Translations under genes and position numbers: made by a program
The notes under the pieces: generated by a model
Database searches by the model: none
Told to the model about the DNA's origin: nothing
The model's input: only the letters and a program-made list of their open reading frames with translations
Source: Thermomonas fusca DSM 15424
GTDB taxonomy: Bacteria; Pseudomonadota; Gammaproteobacteria; Xanthomonadales; Xanthomonadaceae
Reading direction: 5' to 3'
NCBI RefSeq assembly: GCF_000423885.1
Contig: NZ_AUIV01000015.1
Location: forward strand, 50,401-114,400
Length of the DNA: 64,000 nucleotides
Part shown: piece after piece, positions 17,863 through 26,296 of the stretch
Position numbering within the stretch: the first letter of the stretch is position 1
Layout: the number at the start of each line of letters is the position of its first letter

Positions 17863-17871
17863 GAACAACCG

Positions 17872-18774
17872 CTACAGCGGATTGCGCTCCAGGAACGCCC
17901 GGACCAGCGGCACCAGCAGCTCGTGCTTGTCCTCCAGCGCGTAGTGGCCGGCATCGGCATACGCATGCACTTCCGCGTTCGGCAGCGCGTTGCGGAAGCC
18001 GTCGAGGAAGTGCTTGTCGAACACGAAATCGCGCAGCCCCCAGCCGATGAACGCCGGCCGGTCCGCATAGCCCGGCAGCGCCTTCGCGCTGGCCTGCACC
18101 AGAGGCATCGCACGGTCGCCGTCGTGCAGCGGGATGTCCTGCATGAAGCGCAGGGTGGAGATCGCCCTGTCCCAGCCGTCGTACACGCCGGCATAGGCGG
18201 CGCGCACGTCCTTCGGCAACGAACGCTTCGTGCCCATCCACGCCGCGCCGCGCGCGAACAGGTTGAGGCGGCGGATCAGCCAGCCACCCAGGCGCGAATC
18301 ACGCCCCATCGCCAGCCGCGCCGGGAAGCGCTTGGCCGGTGGCAGCGGGAAAGCGGCGGTATTGGTGATGACCAGCCGCTTGATGCGCGCGGGATCGCGC
18401 AGCGCCCAGCCGAAGCCGATCATCCCGCCCCAGTCGTGCACCGCCAGCGTCACCGGGCCATCGATGCCGAGATGCCTCAGCAGCGCATCCACATCGTCGA
18501 TCCGCGACTGCAGGGTGTAGTCGTAGGTCGGCCGCGCCGATGGTGCGTCATCCGGCCGGTCGCTCAGGCCCATGCCGACATGGTCCGGCACGATGCAGCG
18601 GTACTTGTCGCGCAAGCCGGCCACCAGATGCCGCCAATAGAAACTCCACGACGGATTGCCGTGCAACATCACGACCACCTCGCCGTCGCGCGGGCCTTCA
18701 TCGAGGAAGGACATGGCGATGCCGGGGCGGACTTCGAAGCGTTGCGGGGTGAACGGATAGTCGGGGAAGCGCAT
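17872..18774 (-). CDS. oleB: OleB, beta-lactone decarboxylase (alpha/beta hydrolase)
   Basis: The 300-residue alpha/beta-hydrolase resembles haloalkane dehalogenases: oxyanion-region HGNPSWSF, nucleophile elbow with Asp114 in VHDWGG, and catalytic His277 in AGHYALED. These positions equal those of the characterised Xanthomonas campestris OleB. OleB converts the cis-beta-lactone made by OleC to a cis-olefin and CO2. In this window oleB is separated from oleC by two plus-strand genes and from oleA by about 7.5 kb containing a restriction-modification/Fic operon. Confidence 0.93.
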   Translation of the reverse strand: MRFPDYPFTPQRFEVRPGIAMSFLDEGPRDGEVVVMLHGNPSWSFYWRHLVAGLRDKYRCIVPDHVGMGLSDRPDDAPSARPTYDYTLQSRIDDVDALLRHLGIDGPVTLAVHDWGGMIGFGWALRDPARIKRLVITNTAAFPLPPAKRFPARLAMGRDSRLGGWLIRRLNLFARGAAWMGTKRSLPKDVRAAYAGVYDGWDRAISTLRFMQDIPLHDGDRAMPLVQASAKALPGYADRPAFIGWGLRDFVFDKHFLDGFRNALPNAEVHAYADAGHYALEDKHELLVPLVRAFLERNPL

Positions 18775-18801
18775 CCGCCCATTGTAGGCGGTGCGCCGGC
18801 C

Positions 18802-19518
18802 TCAGCCCTGCTTGCGCAGCAGGAAGGCCTGGCTTTCCACCTGCTCCAGCGCGAATCCGAAACGCACCGCCAGCCAGTCGAAGGTGGCCAGCCGGTGGAA
18901 GCTGACGTGGGTGCGGTCGTCGCGGTAGCGCCAGCGCAGGAAGTTCGCCGGCAGTTCCGGCGCCAGCTGGGTCATCACCCCCAGCCAGCCACCCGGACGC
19001 ACCAGCGACGCCAGCTGCGTCCAGCCCACCAGCGGGTCGCGGAAGTGCTCCACCACCTCGGTGCAGGTCACGAAATCGTACTGCGCGTCCAGCAGCGCCG
19101 CGTCGGGCGCGTAGCACGGGTCGTAATCGGCCATCGCCATGCCCGCCTCGCGCAGCATGATCGACAGCACCGGCCCCGGCCCGCAGCCGAAATCCAGTCC
19201 GCGCATGCCCGGCGCCAGTTTGGCCAGCAACGGATGGGCCAGCCTTGCCAGGAAAGCGCGATAGCGCGCATCGGCGGGGTCGTTCCGGTGCAGGTCGTAG
19301 ATCGCGCGTTCGTCTTCCGGCGACAGCTGCGACGCCGGGTCGGCCGACACCAGCCCGCAGCCCGGGCATTCGAAGTAGCGCCGTGCGCGGTCCTCGCAGA
19401 AGGCGCGGGTCGCATTCCCGCACAGCGGGCAGATGGCGGGGGCCGCCACTTCGCTGTGCCCGGCACGATCGCACTCGGCCCGACCGACCGAATGCGGCCC
19501 TGCACCCGCTGCCCCCAT
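18802..19518 (-). CDS. Class I SAM-dependent methyltransferase with N-terminal zinc-ribbon
   Basis: About 238 residues. The N-terminus has paired Cys knuckles (CPLCG and CPGCG), followed by a methyltransferase core with motif I LDFGCGPG and the VVEHFRDP motif downstream of the Cys-free region. This resembles the small-molecule methyltransferase class found near glycan and lipid genes. Target unknown. The chosen ATG overlaps the stop of the upstream coiled-coil gene (TGATG); the frame is open another 22 codons upstream inside that gene. It ends 27 bases before oleB and may share its transcript. Confidence 0.78.
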   Translation of the reverse strand: MGAAGAGPHSVGRAECDRAGHSEVAAPAICPLCGNATRAFCEDRARRYFECPGCGLVSADPASQLSPEDERAIYDLHRNDPADARYRAFLARLAHPLLAKLAPGMRGLDFGCGPGPVLSIMLREAGMAMADYDPCYAPDAALLDAQYDFVTCTEVVEHFRDPLVGWTQLASLVRPGGWLGVMTQLAPELPANFLRWRYRDDRTHVSFHRLATFDWLAVRFGFALEQVESQAFLLRKQG

Positions 19519-20219
19519 CAACCGCAGCTCGTCTTGAACGACGCCGACTCGCCACCCGACACGGACAACAGGCTGATCCGGCATTCACGGCCAGCGGCGC
19601 CGCGATAGGTAATGGACTCGCCACTTTGCAGGAATTTCCGCTGGTCGCCGGCGCCCGCGGCGCTCACGGTCACATACGCCCCACCGCTGGAAACACCTCG
19701 GACGCCCAGCACCGATGAGGCATCCAGCGCCAGTCCGGTGTTCTGGGACAGGATGATGTCGTAGCCGCCACTCACCCCCGCCTGCTGGCCCGCTACCTGC
19801 GACAGGCGCACGTTCTCCTGCTTGGCCAGGGCCAGCTGCGCCATCAGCCCCGCATTGGCGGATTTCATCTCGCTGACCGCGCTCCTGACCTGCGACAGCG
19901 CCTGCCGTCCGTTGCCCTCCACTGAACTGCCCAGCGCGTCCAGGCTGCCCTGCAGCTTCTTGAACGCGGCGTCCTGGTCCTGCTTCATCTGCACCAGGTA
20001 GGCGTCGGGATCGCGGAACTTGTCGCGCACATAGCCATAGGCCTCGCTGCCGCCCACGCCCAGGGCCAGCAGCACCAACGCGACCAGCGTCCGCTTGACC
20101 GGCTCGCCGTGCTCGGCGCTGTCGCGCTGGCCCCAGTACCACTGCAGCGCGCGCCGCAGCATGCCCGGCCGTGCGGCTGCCGCCGGCGCCATCGCCGGGC
20201 TGTTCTCGTTGTCTGCCAT
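19518..20219 (-). CDS. Membrane-anchored coiled-coil protein of unknown function
   Basis: The 233-residue protein has an Ala/Pro N-terminus, one membrane helix at about residues 43-62 (TLVALVLLALGVGG), a long helical and coiled-coil-prone segment (about 70-145, KQDQDAAFKKLQGSL and following) and a C-terminal domain of beta character with two Cys (RECRISLL, FKTSCG) that may form a disulfide outside the cytoplasm. I do not recognise the family. Overlap with the methyltransferase gene (TGATG) implies coupled translation. The upstream gap (20220-20380) holds a TGACGTCA palindrome at 20233-20240 and nothing else obvious. Confidence 0.65.
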   Translation of the reverse strand: MADNENSPAMAPAAAARPGMLRRALQWYWGQRDSAEHGEPVKRTLVALVLLALGVGGSEAYGYVRDKFRDPDAYLVQMKQDQDAAFKKLQGSLDALGSSVEGNGRQALSQVRSAVSEMKSANAGLMAQLALAKQENVRLSQVAGQQAGVSGGYDIILSQNTGLALDASSVLGVRGVSSGGAYVTVSAAGAGDQRKFLQSGESITYRGAAGRECRISLLSVSGGESASFKTSCG

Positions 20220-20380
20220 TGCATCCCCCTGTTGACGTCACGGTGCGAGCCGGCGCGCTCCCCGCCGCCCCACCGGAGGATAGCCAGCGGCGCGGGGATT
20301 CTCCAAGCCACCCCACTTCATCGGGCTGCGGATGGCGTCCGCCGCCCCACCGTCGTGGTTCCCGCGAGAACTCCGGGCGG

Positions 20381-20803
20381 CTAGACCAGCCAGCCGCGCG
20401 CGCTGGCCTTGCGCGCCAGCAGCAGCAGCGCGATACCGATCAGCAGCACTACGCCCTGCATCACCACCGCCACCGGGCCGGCCAGGGTGGCGCCGTCCAC
20501 CAGCACGAACAGCCCGAAGTCCTGTACCAGGATGCCCAGCAGGGAGATCGCCAGCACGGCCACTGCCCACTTCCGGCGCAACAGCAGCCCCAGGCAGCCC
20601 AGCACGCCGCCAAACACCGCAAGCCCGGTGGCAGCCACCGCCCACGCCGGGCGCGCGGCATACAGCGCCTGTTGCGCCTCGGGCAGTTGCGCCACGTCCG
20701 CGGGCGACAGGCGCAGATCCGCGAAGAACGCCACGCAGCCCAGCACGTTCCACAACAGCGCCAGCACTGCGACCACCTTGAACCAAGCGGGTACTGCGTT
20801 CAT
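20381..20803 (-). CDS. Four-helix membrane protein of unknown function
   Basis: The 140-residue protein starts MNAVPAWFKVVAVLAL and has four predicted membrane helices (about 8-28, 54-76, 80-102, 108-130). A GGGGAG ribosome-binding sequence precedes the ATG at 20803. Similar small proteins are common in Xanthomonadaceae without assigned role. It is on the same strand as the restriction-modification genes upstream but separated by 113 bases. Confidence 0.65.
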   Translation of the reverse strand: MNAVPAWFKVVAVLALLWNVLGCVAFFADLRLSPADVAQLPEAQQALYAARPAWAVAATGLAVFGGVLGCLGLLLRRKWAVAVLAISLLGILVQDFGLFVLVDGATLAGPVAVVMQGVVLLIGIALLLLARKASARGWLV

Positions 20804-20916
20804 TGCGGACTCCCCAGGACGTGATCGGTACAGGCAGTGGGCCAGATGTCGGCCGGACGAGCAACACGGTTCGCACACAACCTCCCGGGCGTCGTTCTGC
20901 AGTTCCCGCCACCGCT

Positions 20917-21093
20917 CTACCCCAGCCCCGCCGCCACCCACACCAGGCCGACCACCAGCCACGCCACCGCGACCAGCCACACCGCCAGCGGCCAGCGCGT
21001 GCCGGGCGGGTCCGCGCGCCGGCCCCGCACCACCGTGACCACCACGAAGGCGCTGGCGAGGCCGAACAGGCCCGCCACCCACGCCGACACCAT
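20917..21093 (-). CDS. Tiny membrane protein, downstream of overlapping pair
   Basis: A 58-residue frame from an ATG that shares its A with the preceding ORF's TGA stop (TGATG). It has two hydrophobic helices (MVSAWVAGLFGLASAFVVV and about residues 34-57) around an Arg-rich loop (RGRRADPPGTR), a plausible hairpin membrane protein. The overlap suggests coupled translation. Alternatively this and the preceding ORF are halves of one gene split by a frameshift near 21095-21120. No family recognised. Confidence 0.45.
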   Translation of the reverse strand: MVSAWVAGLFGLASAFVVVTVVRGRRADPPGTRWPLAVWLVAVAWLVVGLVWVAAGLG

Positions 21094-21236
21094 CACGTAG
21101 GTGCTGCCGCCGGGGCCAGCAGCGCATGCCAGGCGAAGACGCCTGCGAACAACAAGGCCCCGCACAACAGCCCTGCCGATGCGGGGAGCAGGACGCGGTC
21201 GCGGAGGCGACGCGGTGCGCTGCCTTTGCCGCCCAT
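21093..21236 (-). CDS. Tiny membrane protein, upstream of overlapping pair
   Basis: A 47-residue frame starting six bases after the stop of the restriction-modification gene. It has a basic N-terminus (RRLRDR) and one hydrophobic helix (about residues 15-42). The stop overlaps the next ATG. Position suggests it is the third gene of the Fic/restriction operon, followed by its partner. It is too short to rule out chance in 70% GC DNA; hydrophobicity and exact stop-start overlap are the support. Confidence 0.4.
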   Translation of the reverse strand: MGGKGSAPRRLRDRVLLPASAGLLCGALLFAGVFAWHALLAPAAAPT

Positions 21237-21242
21237 CGCGCG

Positions 21243-24200
21243 CTACCGCCCCGCCGCGTAAGTACCGTCTTCGCGGGCGTCCGCGCGCCCCAGCGCCACC
21301 AGCATGTCCAGCAGCTGCGGCAGGCGTTTTTTCCACGGGCCGCGGGCGGTGAAGCGGTTGCCGATGTCGTCCAGGGTGAGGGGTGCGGGGCTGGCGGCCA
21401 GCAGGTCGGCGACCGCGCGGACCTGCTCCACGGTGTCCTTGGGCCAGGGTGCGGGCTTGCTGGCGGCAGGCGTGGCGGGCGCGCTTTCGTCCTCGTCGGC
21501 GGTGCTGGTATCGAAGCTGGCCTGCTCGGGGGCGGGCGCGTCGGTGGCCGCTCCGCGGGCCTGCGGGTTCTGGAACGCGGGGCGCAGCCAGCGGATATGG
21601 CCGCGGGCTTCCTCGGCGGCGCGTTCGGCGTTGAGGGCGACCAGGCGTTCGAGGATGGCGTCGTCGAAGGCGCGCTTGGCGTCAGCTTGTGCTCCCTCCC
21701 TTGCTTGCAGGGGAGGGCTGGGGAGGGGTTGTTCCTGGTCTGAATGCTCAGCGCTGCGCGCATCGCACCCCCTCCCAACCTCCCCCTGCACGCAGGGGGA
21801 GGAGCCAATCGCATGGTTGCCGTGACCTATGCGCAGCAGGGGCAGCAGGTCGGACCAGCCGTAGGCGCCGAGGACGGCGGCGTCGAGGTCGTCGTGGAGC
21901 TGGCGCAGGACGGAGACCAGGCCCTGTTCGTGGATCGTGCGTTCCTTGGCGGTGAGGGGCTGCCCGCTGCGGAGTTTGTCCAGCACGTTGTACATGCCGG
22001 TCAGGGTGAGGTCGGGGTATTGGGCTTGTTGGCGCTTGCGGTGGGTGTCGAGTTGTTCGGCGAGGGTGCGGATGCGGTCGGAGGGGTATTCGCCGATCAC
22101 CGGATTCTGGCGCACGGTGCCATCGGACGAAGTAATGGTGCCGCCCCCCATGGGGCCGCAGTACTTATCGAGGAAATGGAAATCCGGGAGAGGAAAGGTT
22201 TCAAAACACTGGGTCTTGTTGTAGCGGGGGCGACTTTCCAACGTGCCGCCAGTCGCAAGCGCCCAAACCACGTGAATCTCACTCGAAAGTACGCCTAGTG
22301 TCTCGGCCCGCTCATCAGCCACCGTGACTAGCGAACTGTCCGGCGTTACGTCGATAGGCAGGAACACGAAGAACCGATGCTTCGATGTTTCCAGGGTTGC
22401 GATATAGCGCGACAAGCCGGCCGTGGCAGTCCGGAATTGCTGCCGCGGATGCCCGATGACCCACCATCGATCCCGGAAGATCGCATTGCGATTAAGGTCG
22501 CGCTCCGGCTTCGCCCTCTCCAAAAGGTGTTGATACGCCGCCGGATATCGGGCACGCACTTGATCCACTTCCAGTCCGAAGAAATCGATTACGTAGAGAT
22601 TTCGCGGGCTCTGCGACACGTCGCGACCGTTTATATACGGCCGGATGTGGCGCTCCAGTTCGGGCACGACACCGAGTCCCAGCGCCATTGCCCGGTCGCG
22701 CTCAACCTGAAATGCGGCGCCGATGGTTTTCATTCCCACCGAGCACAGATCTGCGTTGGCGTCCAGCGGGACGGCTTGCGTCAGATCGACGCCCACCGTC
22801 AGATCGGCATTGATGCGTCCAGTTTGCGCTTGAGTTGAAATGACGAGGTCGTCGTTGCCTTCTTCCGCTTCGGCGCGTTCCCCTATCACAGCGACGAGGC
22901 GACCCGACTTCCGCCCTGCTTCCCCAACGGTCATCGCGATGCGCACGGCGGCGCCATCCTCGCTATCAACCCACGGGTGATCGGGCACGGCAAACACCAA
23001 TGACAGCGGCGGAGTGCCGACCAGATGCGGCTCCACAGCGCGGCGCACATAGGCTTGCCGCAAGCTGTTGGTGGTAATCAACCCGAACCGTTGCAGCGCC
23101 CCCCGCGCCGTCAACAACGCAGCGTGATGCCACCAGCGCATAACGAAGTCGGTCGCCTGCGAAACCTCCGGCCACGCTTCATGGATCGCATCAACGTAGC
23201 CATCACCAAGCGCGTCGCGCATTCGCTTAGAACCAATAAACGGCGGATTCCCAACCACGAAATCCGCCGCTGGCCACGCCGCCTTACGCGGGTTTACGTA
23301 ACGCTCCACCGGCTTGCGCGCGCTCTCGTCCGGAATCTTCTCGCCGGTCACCGGCGAGACCTTCATCGTCTCCCCGTCCCAGCGCGTCACCGGCACGCCG
23401 TGCGCGTCGGTCACGTACTCCACGCGGTCATACGCCAGCACCGCGTCACGGTTCTCGATGTTGCGGAAGTCGCGGATCACCGGCTGCGGCGGGCGCACGT
23501 CGCCGCGGGTGCGGAAGTGCCATTGCAGGTAGCCGATCCACAGCACCACCTCGGCAATCGCGGCGGCGCGCGGGTTCAGCTCGATACCCAACAGGTTGTG
23601 CGGGTCCACGGTCTGGGCCTCCGTCGAGATGGCGCGCTCGCCGCCGATATCCAGCCCGGTCTGCTCGGAAACGCCTAGCCTGCTCAAGCCGAATTCTTCC
23701 AGCGTGTTGAGCACCTCGCCTTCCAGGCGCTTGAGGTGCTCCAGGGTGACGTACAAAAAGTTGCCGCTGCCGCAGGCCGGGTCCAGCACGCGCACGCCAC
23801 ACAGTCGCTTGTGGAAATCCAGCAGGATGTCGCGGGCCTTGTGGAGTTCCGCGTTGTATTGCTTCAAGCGCTCGGCGTTGGACTTCATGCCGGTGCCGCG
23901 CATGCCTTCTTCGCGCGCCAACTCGGCTTCCGCCAACTGCACCAGCGCGGCAGCCTTGGCATCGCTCCATTCGCCGCGCAGCGGTTCGATCACGGTGGGC
24001 AGCACCAGCCGTTCCACGTAGGCGCGCGGGGTGTAGTGGGCGCCCAGCTTGTGGCGCTCGCCGGGGCTCAGCGCGCGCTCCAGCAGGGTGCCGAAGATGG
24101 CCGGTTCCACGTGCTTCCAGTCGGCGCGGGCGGCGTCGATCAGCAGGTCGATCTGCGGTTTGTCCAGCGGCAGGGTATCGGGCTGCTTGAACAGCTTGCC

Positions 24201-25040
24201 GTTGAAGCGCAGCACGTCGGCGGCCAGTACCGCCGAGAAGCCGCCGCCGTCCATGTCGCGCCACAGCTGGGCCAGCATGCGCATGGCCACCTCGGGCTTC
24301 TCCGCATGCGTCTGCAACAGGCTGCGGAAGCTGTCCTTCGGCAACAGGCGCACGTCTTCGGCAAACATGGTGAACAGGCAGCGCATCAGGAACTGCGCCA
24401 CGGCTTCGGCATCGTGGCCGCTGCGTTCCAGCGACTTGGCCAGTTCCGCCAGGCGCGCGGCGATCTCGCGGGTGACGCGGGCGGATTCGCGGCTGGGGTC
24501 CAGCGCCAGCGGCTCCAGCCAGACCTTGCGCAGGCGTTCGCGGATGGCGGCATCGCGCAGGTCGTCCAGCGCGATGCGGTGGCTGCGCGGGTCCGGGAAC
24601 GGCACGTAGCTGCCGCCGCTGCGGCTGAATTCGGAATACAGCTCGATGCGGTGGCCCACGTCCACCACCACCAGGAACGGCGGCCGGCCTTCGGCGGCAG
24701 GCAACGCGCGGGCGTAGTTCTGCGCCTGCGAATGCGCGCGCAGCATGGCTTCGTCGAAGCCACGGGTGTGCGCGCCGGCCTTCAGCTTTTTCGACTCCAG
24801 CACGAACGCCCCGCGCCGGTACAAGTCCACGCGGCCCGGACTCTTGCTGCCATCGGCATGGTGGAACGTCAGCGGGCGCTCGAACATGTAGTCCTGTTCG
24901 GCGGTGGCGTGCGGGCGCTCCACGCCCAGCAGCTCACACAGCTCGATCAGGAAACTCTGCGAGGTGGACAACTCGCTGGCGGCGGTGCCTTTCCACTTGG
25001 CGATGAAGGCATCGGCGGCTTGCGCGGCGGCATCGGTCAC
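21243..25040 (-). CDS. Type IIL (MmeI-like) fused restriction endonuclease-methyltransferase
   Basis: A 1265-residue protein. The N-terminus carries the nuclease motif D72-X9-E82-X-K84 (VDLYRRGAFVLESKK), the spacing reported for MmeI. A helical spacer follows, then an N6-adenine methyltransferase: motif X-like GAHYTPR (333-339), motif I LDPACGSGNF (419-428) and catalytic NPPF (598-601). A target-recognition region with FETFPLPDF follows near 950-960, then a low-complexity C-terminal extension. Such single-chain enzymes methylate one strand and cut at a distance. The ATG overlaps the fic stop by four bases. Oddities: residues about 1079-1116 are encoded by an inserted palindromic doublet, and the recognition region has lower GC than its surroundings. 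Confidence 0.87.
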   Translation of the reverse strand: MTDAAAQAADAFIAKWKGTAASELSTSQSFLIELCELLGVERPHATAEQDYMFERPLTFHHADGSKSPGRVDLYRRGAFVLESKKLKAGAHTRGFDEAMLRAHSQAQNYARALPAAEGRPPFLVVVDVGHRIELYSEFSRSGGSYVPFPDPRSHRIALDDLRDAAIRERLRKVWLEPLALDPSRESARVTREIAARLAELAKSLERSGHDAEAVAQFLMRCLFTMFAEDVRLLPKDSFRSLLQTHAEKPEVAMRMLAQLWRDMDGGGFSAVLAADVLRFNGKLFKQPDTLPLDKPQIDLLIDAARADWKHVEPAIFGTLLERALSPGERHKLGAHYTPRAYVERLVLPTVIEPLRGEWSDAKAAALVQLAEAELAREEGMRGTGMKSNAERLKQYNAELHKARDILLDFHKRLCGVRVLDPACGSGNFLYVTLEHLKRLEGEVLNTLEEFGLSRLGVSEQTGLDIGGERAISTEAQTVDPHNLLGIELNPRAAAIAEVVLWIGYLQWHFRTRGDVRPPQPVIRDFRNIENRDAVLAYDRVEYVTDAHGVPVTRWDGETMKVSPVTGEKIPDESARKPVERYVNPRKAAWPAADFVVGNPPFIGSKRMRDALGDGYVDAIHEAWPEVSQATDFVMRWWHHAALLTARGALQRFGLITTNSLRQAYVRRAVEPHLVGTPPLSLVFAVPDHPWVDSEDGAAVRIAMTVGEAGRKSGRLVAVIGERAEAEEGNDDLVISTQAQTGRINADLTVGVDLTQAVPLDANADLCSVGMKTIGAAFQVERDRAMALGLGVVPELERHIRPYINGRDVSQSPRNLYVIDFFGLEVDQVRARYPAAYQHLLERAKPERDLNRNAIFRDRWWVIGHPRQQFRTATAGLSRYIATLETSKHRFFVFLPIDVTPDSSLVTVADERAETLGVLSSEIHVVWALATGGTLESRPRYNKTQCFETFPLPDFHFLDKYCGPMGGGTITSSDGTVRQNPVIGEYPSDRIRTLAEQLDTHRKRQQAQYPDLTLTGMYNVLDKLRSGQPLTAKERTIHEQGLVSVLRQLHDDLDAAVLGAYGWSDLLPLLRIGHGNHAIGSSPCVQGEVGRGCDARSAEHSDQEQPLPSPPLQAREGAQADAKRAFDDAILERLVALNAERAAEEARGHIRWLRPAFQNPQARGAATDAPAPEQASFDTSTADEDESAPATPAASKPAPWPKDTVEQVRAVADLLAASPAPLTLDDIGNRFTARGPWKKRLPQLLDMLVALGRADAREDGTYAAGR
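21691..21805. repeat. GC-rich inverted doublet repeat inside a coding region
   Basis: Two copies of a roughly 40-base palindromic unit lie in inverted orientation about 40 bases apart (21691-21731 and 21764-21805). The right unit contains a perfect hairpin with 11-base arms at 21779-21789 and 21792-21802 and a two-base loop. The same doublet occurs between genes at 27821-27917. Here it is read through in frame by the restriction-modification gene, adding about 38 codons (peptide motifs SSPCVQGEVGRG and PLPSPPLQAREG). Confidence 0.85.
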
Positions 25041-26206
25041 AGCGGTTGTGCCCCTTCGTTGAGGATTTCGAAATAGCGCTGGTAGGCGAACACCCGGTTG
25101 CGCTGCTGGCCGGTCAACTCGTTGAGGATGTCCATGTTTTGCAGGGTACGGATGGCCGAACGCACGGTGGGCGCGCTCAGGGCGAGTTGCGGGAGTATCT
25201 GCGGCACACCCAGCAACACCCGGCGCGCGAACAGTTCAAACACCAGACCGACATTGCCGGCGCGGCTGCCCAGCGCCGCGATGCGCGCGCGGTCCGCGGC
25301 CAGCAAGGCCAGCAGGCGTTGCGCGGTGTCCACGGCTTGTTGCGCGGTGTCGGCCACGCCATCCAGGAAAAAGCCCAACCAGCCTTCCCAGTCGCCAGCC
25401 ACGCGCACCGCATTCAAGTGGTCGTAGTAGGCGGCGCGCTGGCGCTTGAAGTACAGGCTGAGGTACAGATTGGGCTCGCGCAGCACGCCTTCGTTGCACA
25501 GGATCAGCGCGATCAGCAGCCGGCCCAGGCGGCCGTTGCCGTCGTTGAAGGGATGGATGGTCTCGAACTGCACGTGCGCCAGCGCCGCCTTTACCAGTGG
25601 CGGCATTTCCCCGCGCGGGGCATGCAGGAAGCGCTCGAAGCTTGCCAAGGCCTCCGGCAGCGCGTCCGGCGGCGGCGGGATGAAATGCGCCAGCGCGCCG
25701 AAGCCTCCACCCACGAACACTTGGCCGGTGCGGAATTCGCCCGGATGCTTGTTGCCGCCGCGACCGCCCTGCAGTAGGAGCGCATGCATTTCGCGGATCA
25801 GGCGCAAGGACAGCGGAAAGTCGTCCTCGCGCAGGCGACGCAGGCCATGGTTGAGCGCGGAGACGTAGTTGGACACCTCCTCGACGTCGTCCAGCGGCAC
25901 GCCGGGTGCTTCGTCCAGCTCGTACAGCAGCAGATCGGACAGCGAGGACTGCGTTCCTTCAATCTGCGAGGACAGCAAGGCTTCCTTGCGGACGTACTGG
26001 TAAAGGAACAGCTGCGGATCCGGCAACATCAAGGTGATGCCGTCGAGCCGCCCCAAGGCTTGGTCGGCCCGCTCCTTGCGCGCGATGAGTTCATTGCCCG
26101 TCAGATCCAGCGGCGGATCGGGCGGCAGGGGCGACGGAATAAACGCCTGGTAGCGGCTTTCCGCCATCGAGCCGGGGACATAGCGCCCGGTAATGCGCGT
26201 ACCCAT
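25037..26206 (-). CDS. Fic-domain protein (AMPylator type, class II inhibitory motif)
   Basis: About 389 residues. The Fic active-site motif HPFNDGNGRLGR is at 218-229. The N-terminal inhibitory helix motif [S/T]xxxEG is present as SSQIEG near residue 80, placing it in class II (self-inhibited in cis). A winged-helix-like C-terminus (LSAPTVRSAIRTLQNMDIL) follows. Fic enzymes transfer AMP or similar groups to proteins. The ATG at 26206 was preferred over the preceding TTG; AAGGAAAG is a good ribosome-binding site. Its stop overlaps the start of the restriction-modification gene, so both are one operon. The target is unknown. Confidence 0.9.
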   Translation of the reverse strand: MGTRITGRYVPGSMAESRYQAFIPSPLPPDPPLDLTGNELIARKERADQALGRLDGITLMLPDPQLFLYQYVRKEALLSSQIEGTQSSLSDLLLYELDEAPGVPLDDVEEVSNYVSALNHGLRRLREDDFPLSLRLIREMHALLLQGGRGGNKHPGEFRTGQVFVGGGFGALAHFIPPPPDALPEALASFERFLHAPRGEMPPLVKAALAHVQFETIHPFNDGNGRLGRLLIALILCNEGVLREPNLYLSLYFKRQRAAYYDHLNAVRVAGDWEGWLGFFLDGVADTAQQAVDTAQRLLALLAADRARIAALGSRAGNVGLVFELFARRVLLGVPQILPQLALSAPTVRSAIRTLQNMDILNELTGQQRNRVFAYQRYFEILNEGAQPL

Positions 26207-26296
26207 CAACTTTCCTTGCGCGCCAGTGACGGCATCACAAGGAAAATATCACACCCATTTTTTACTTAAAAGAACCCAAGTACAGGCCTTGGGAAA

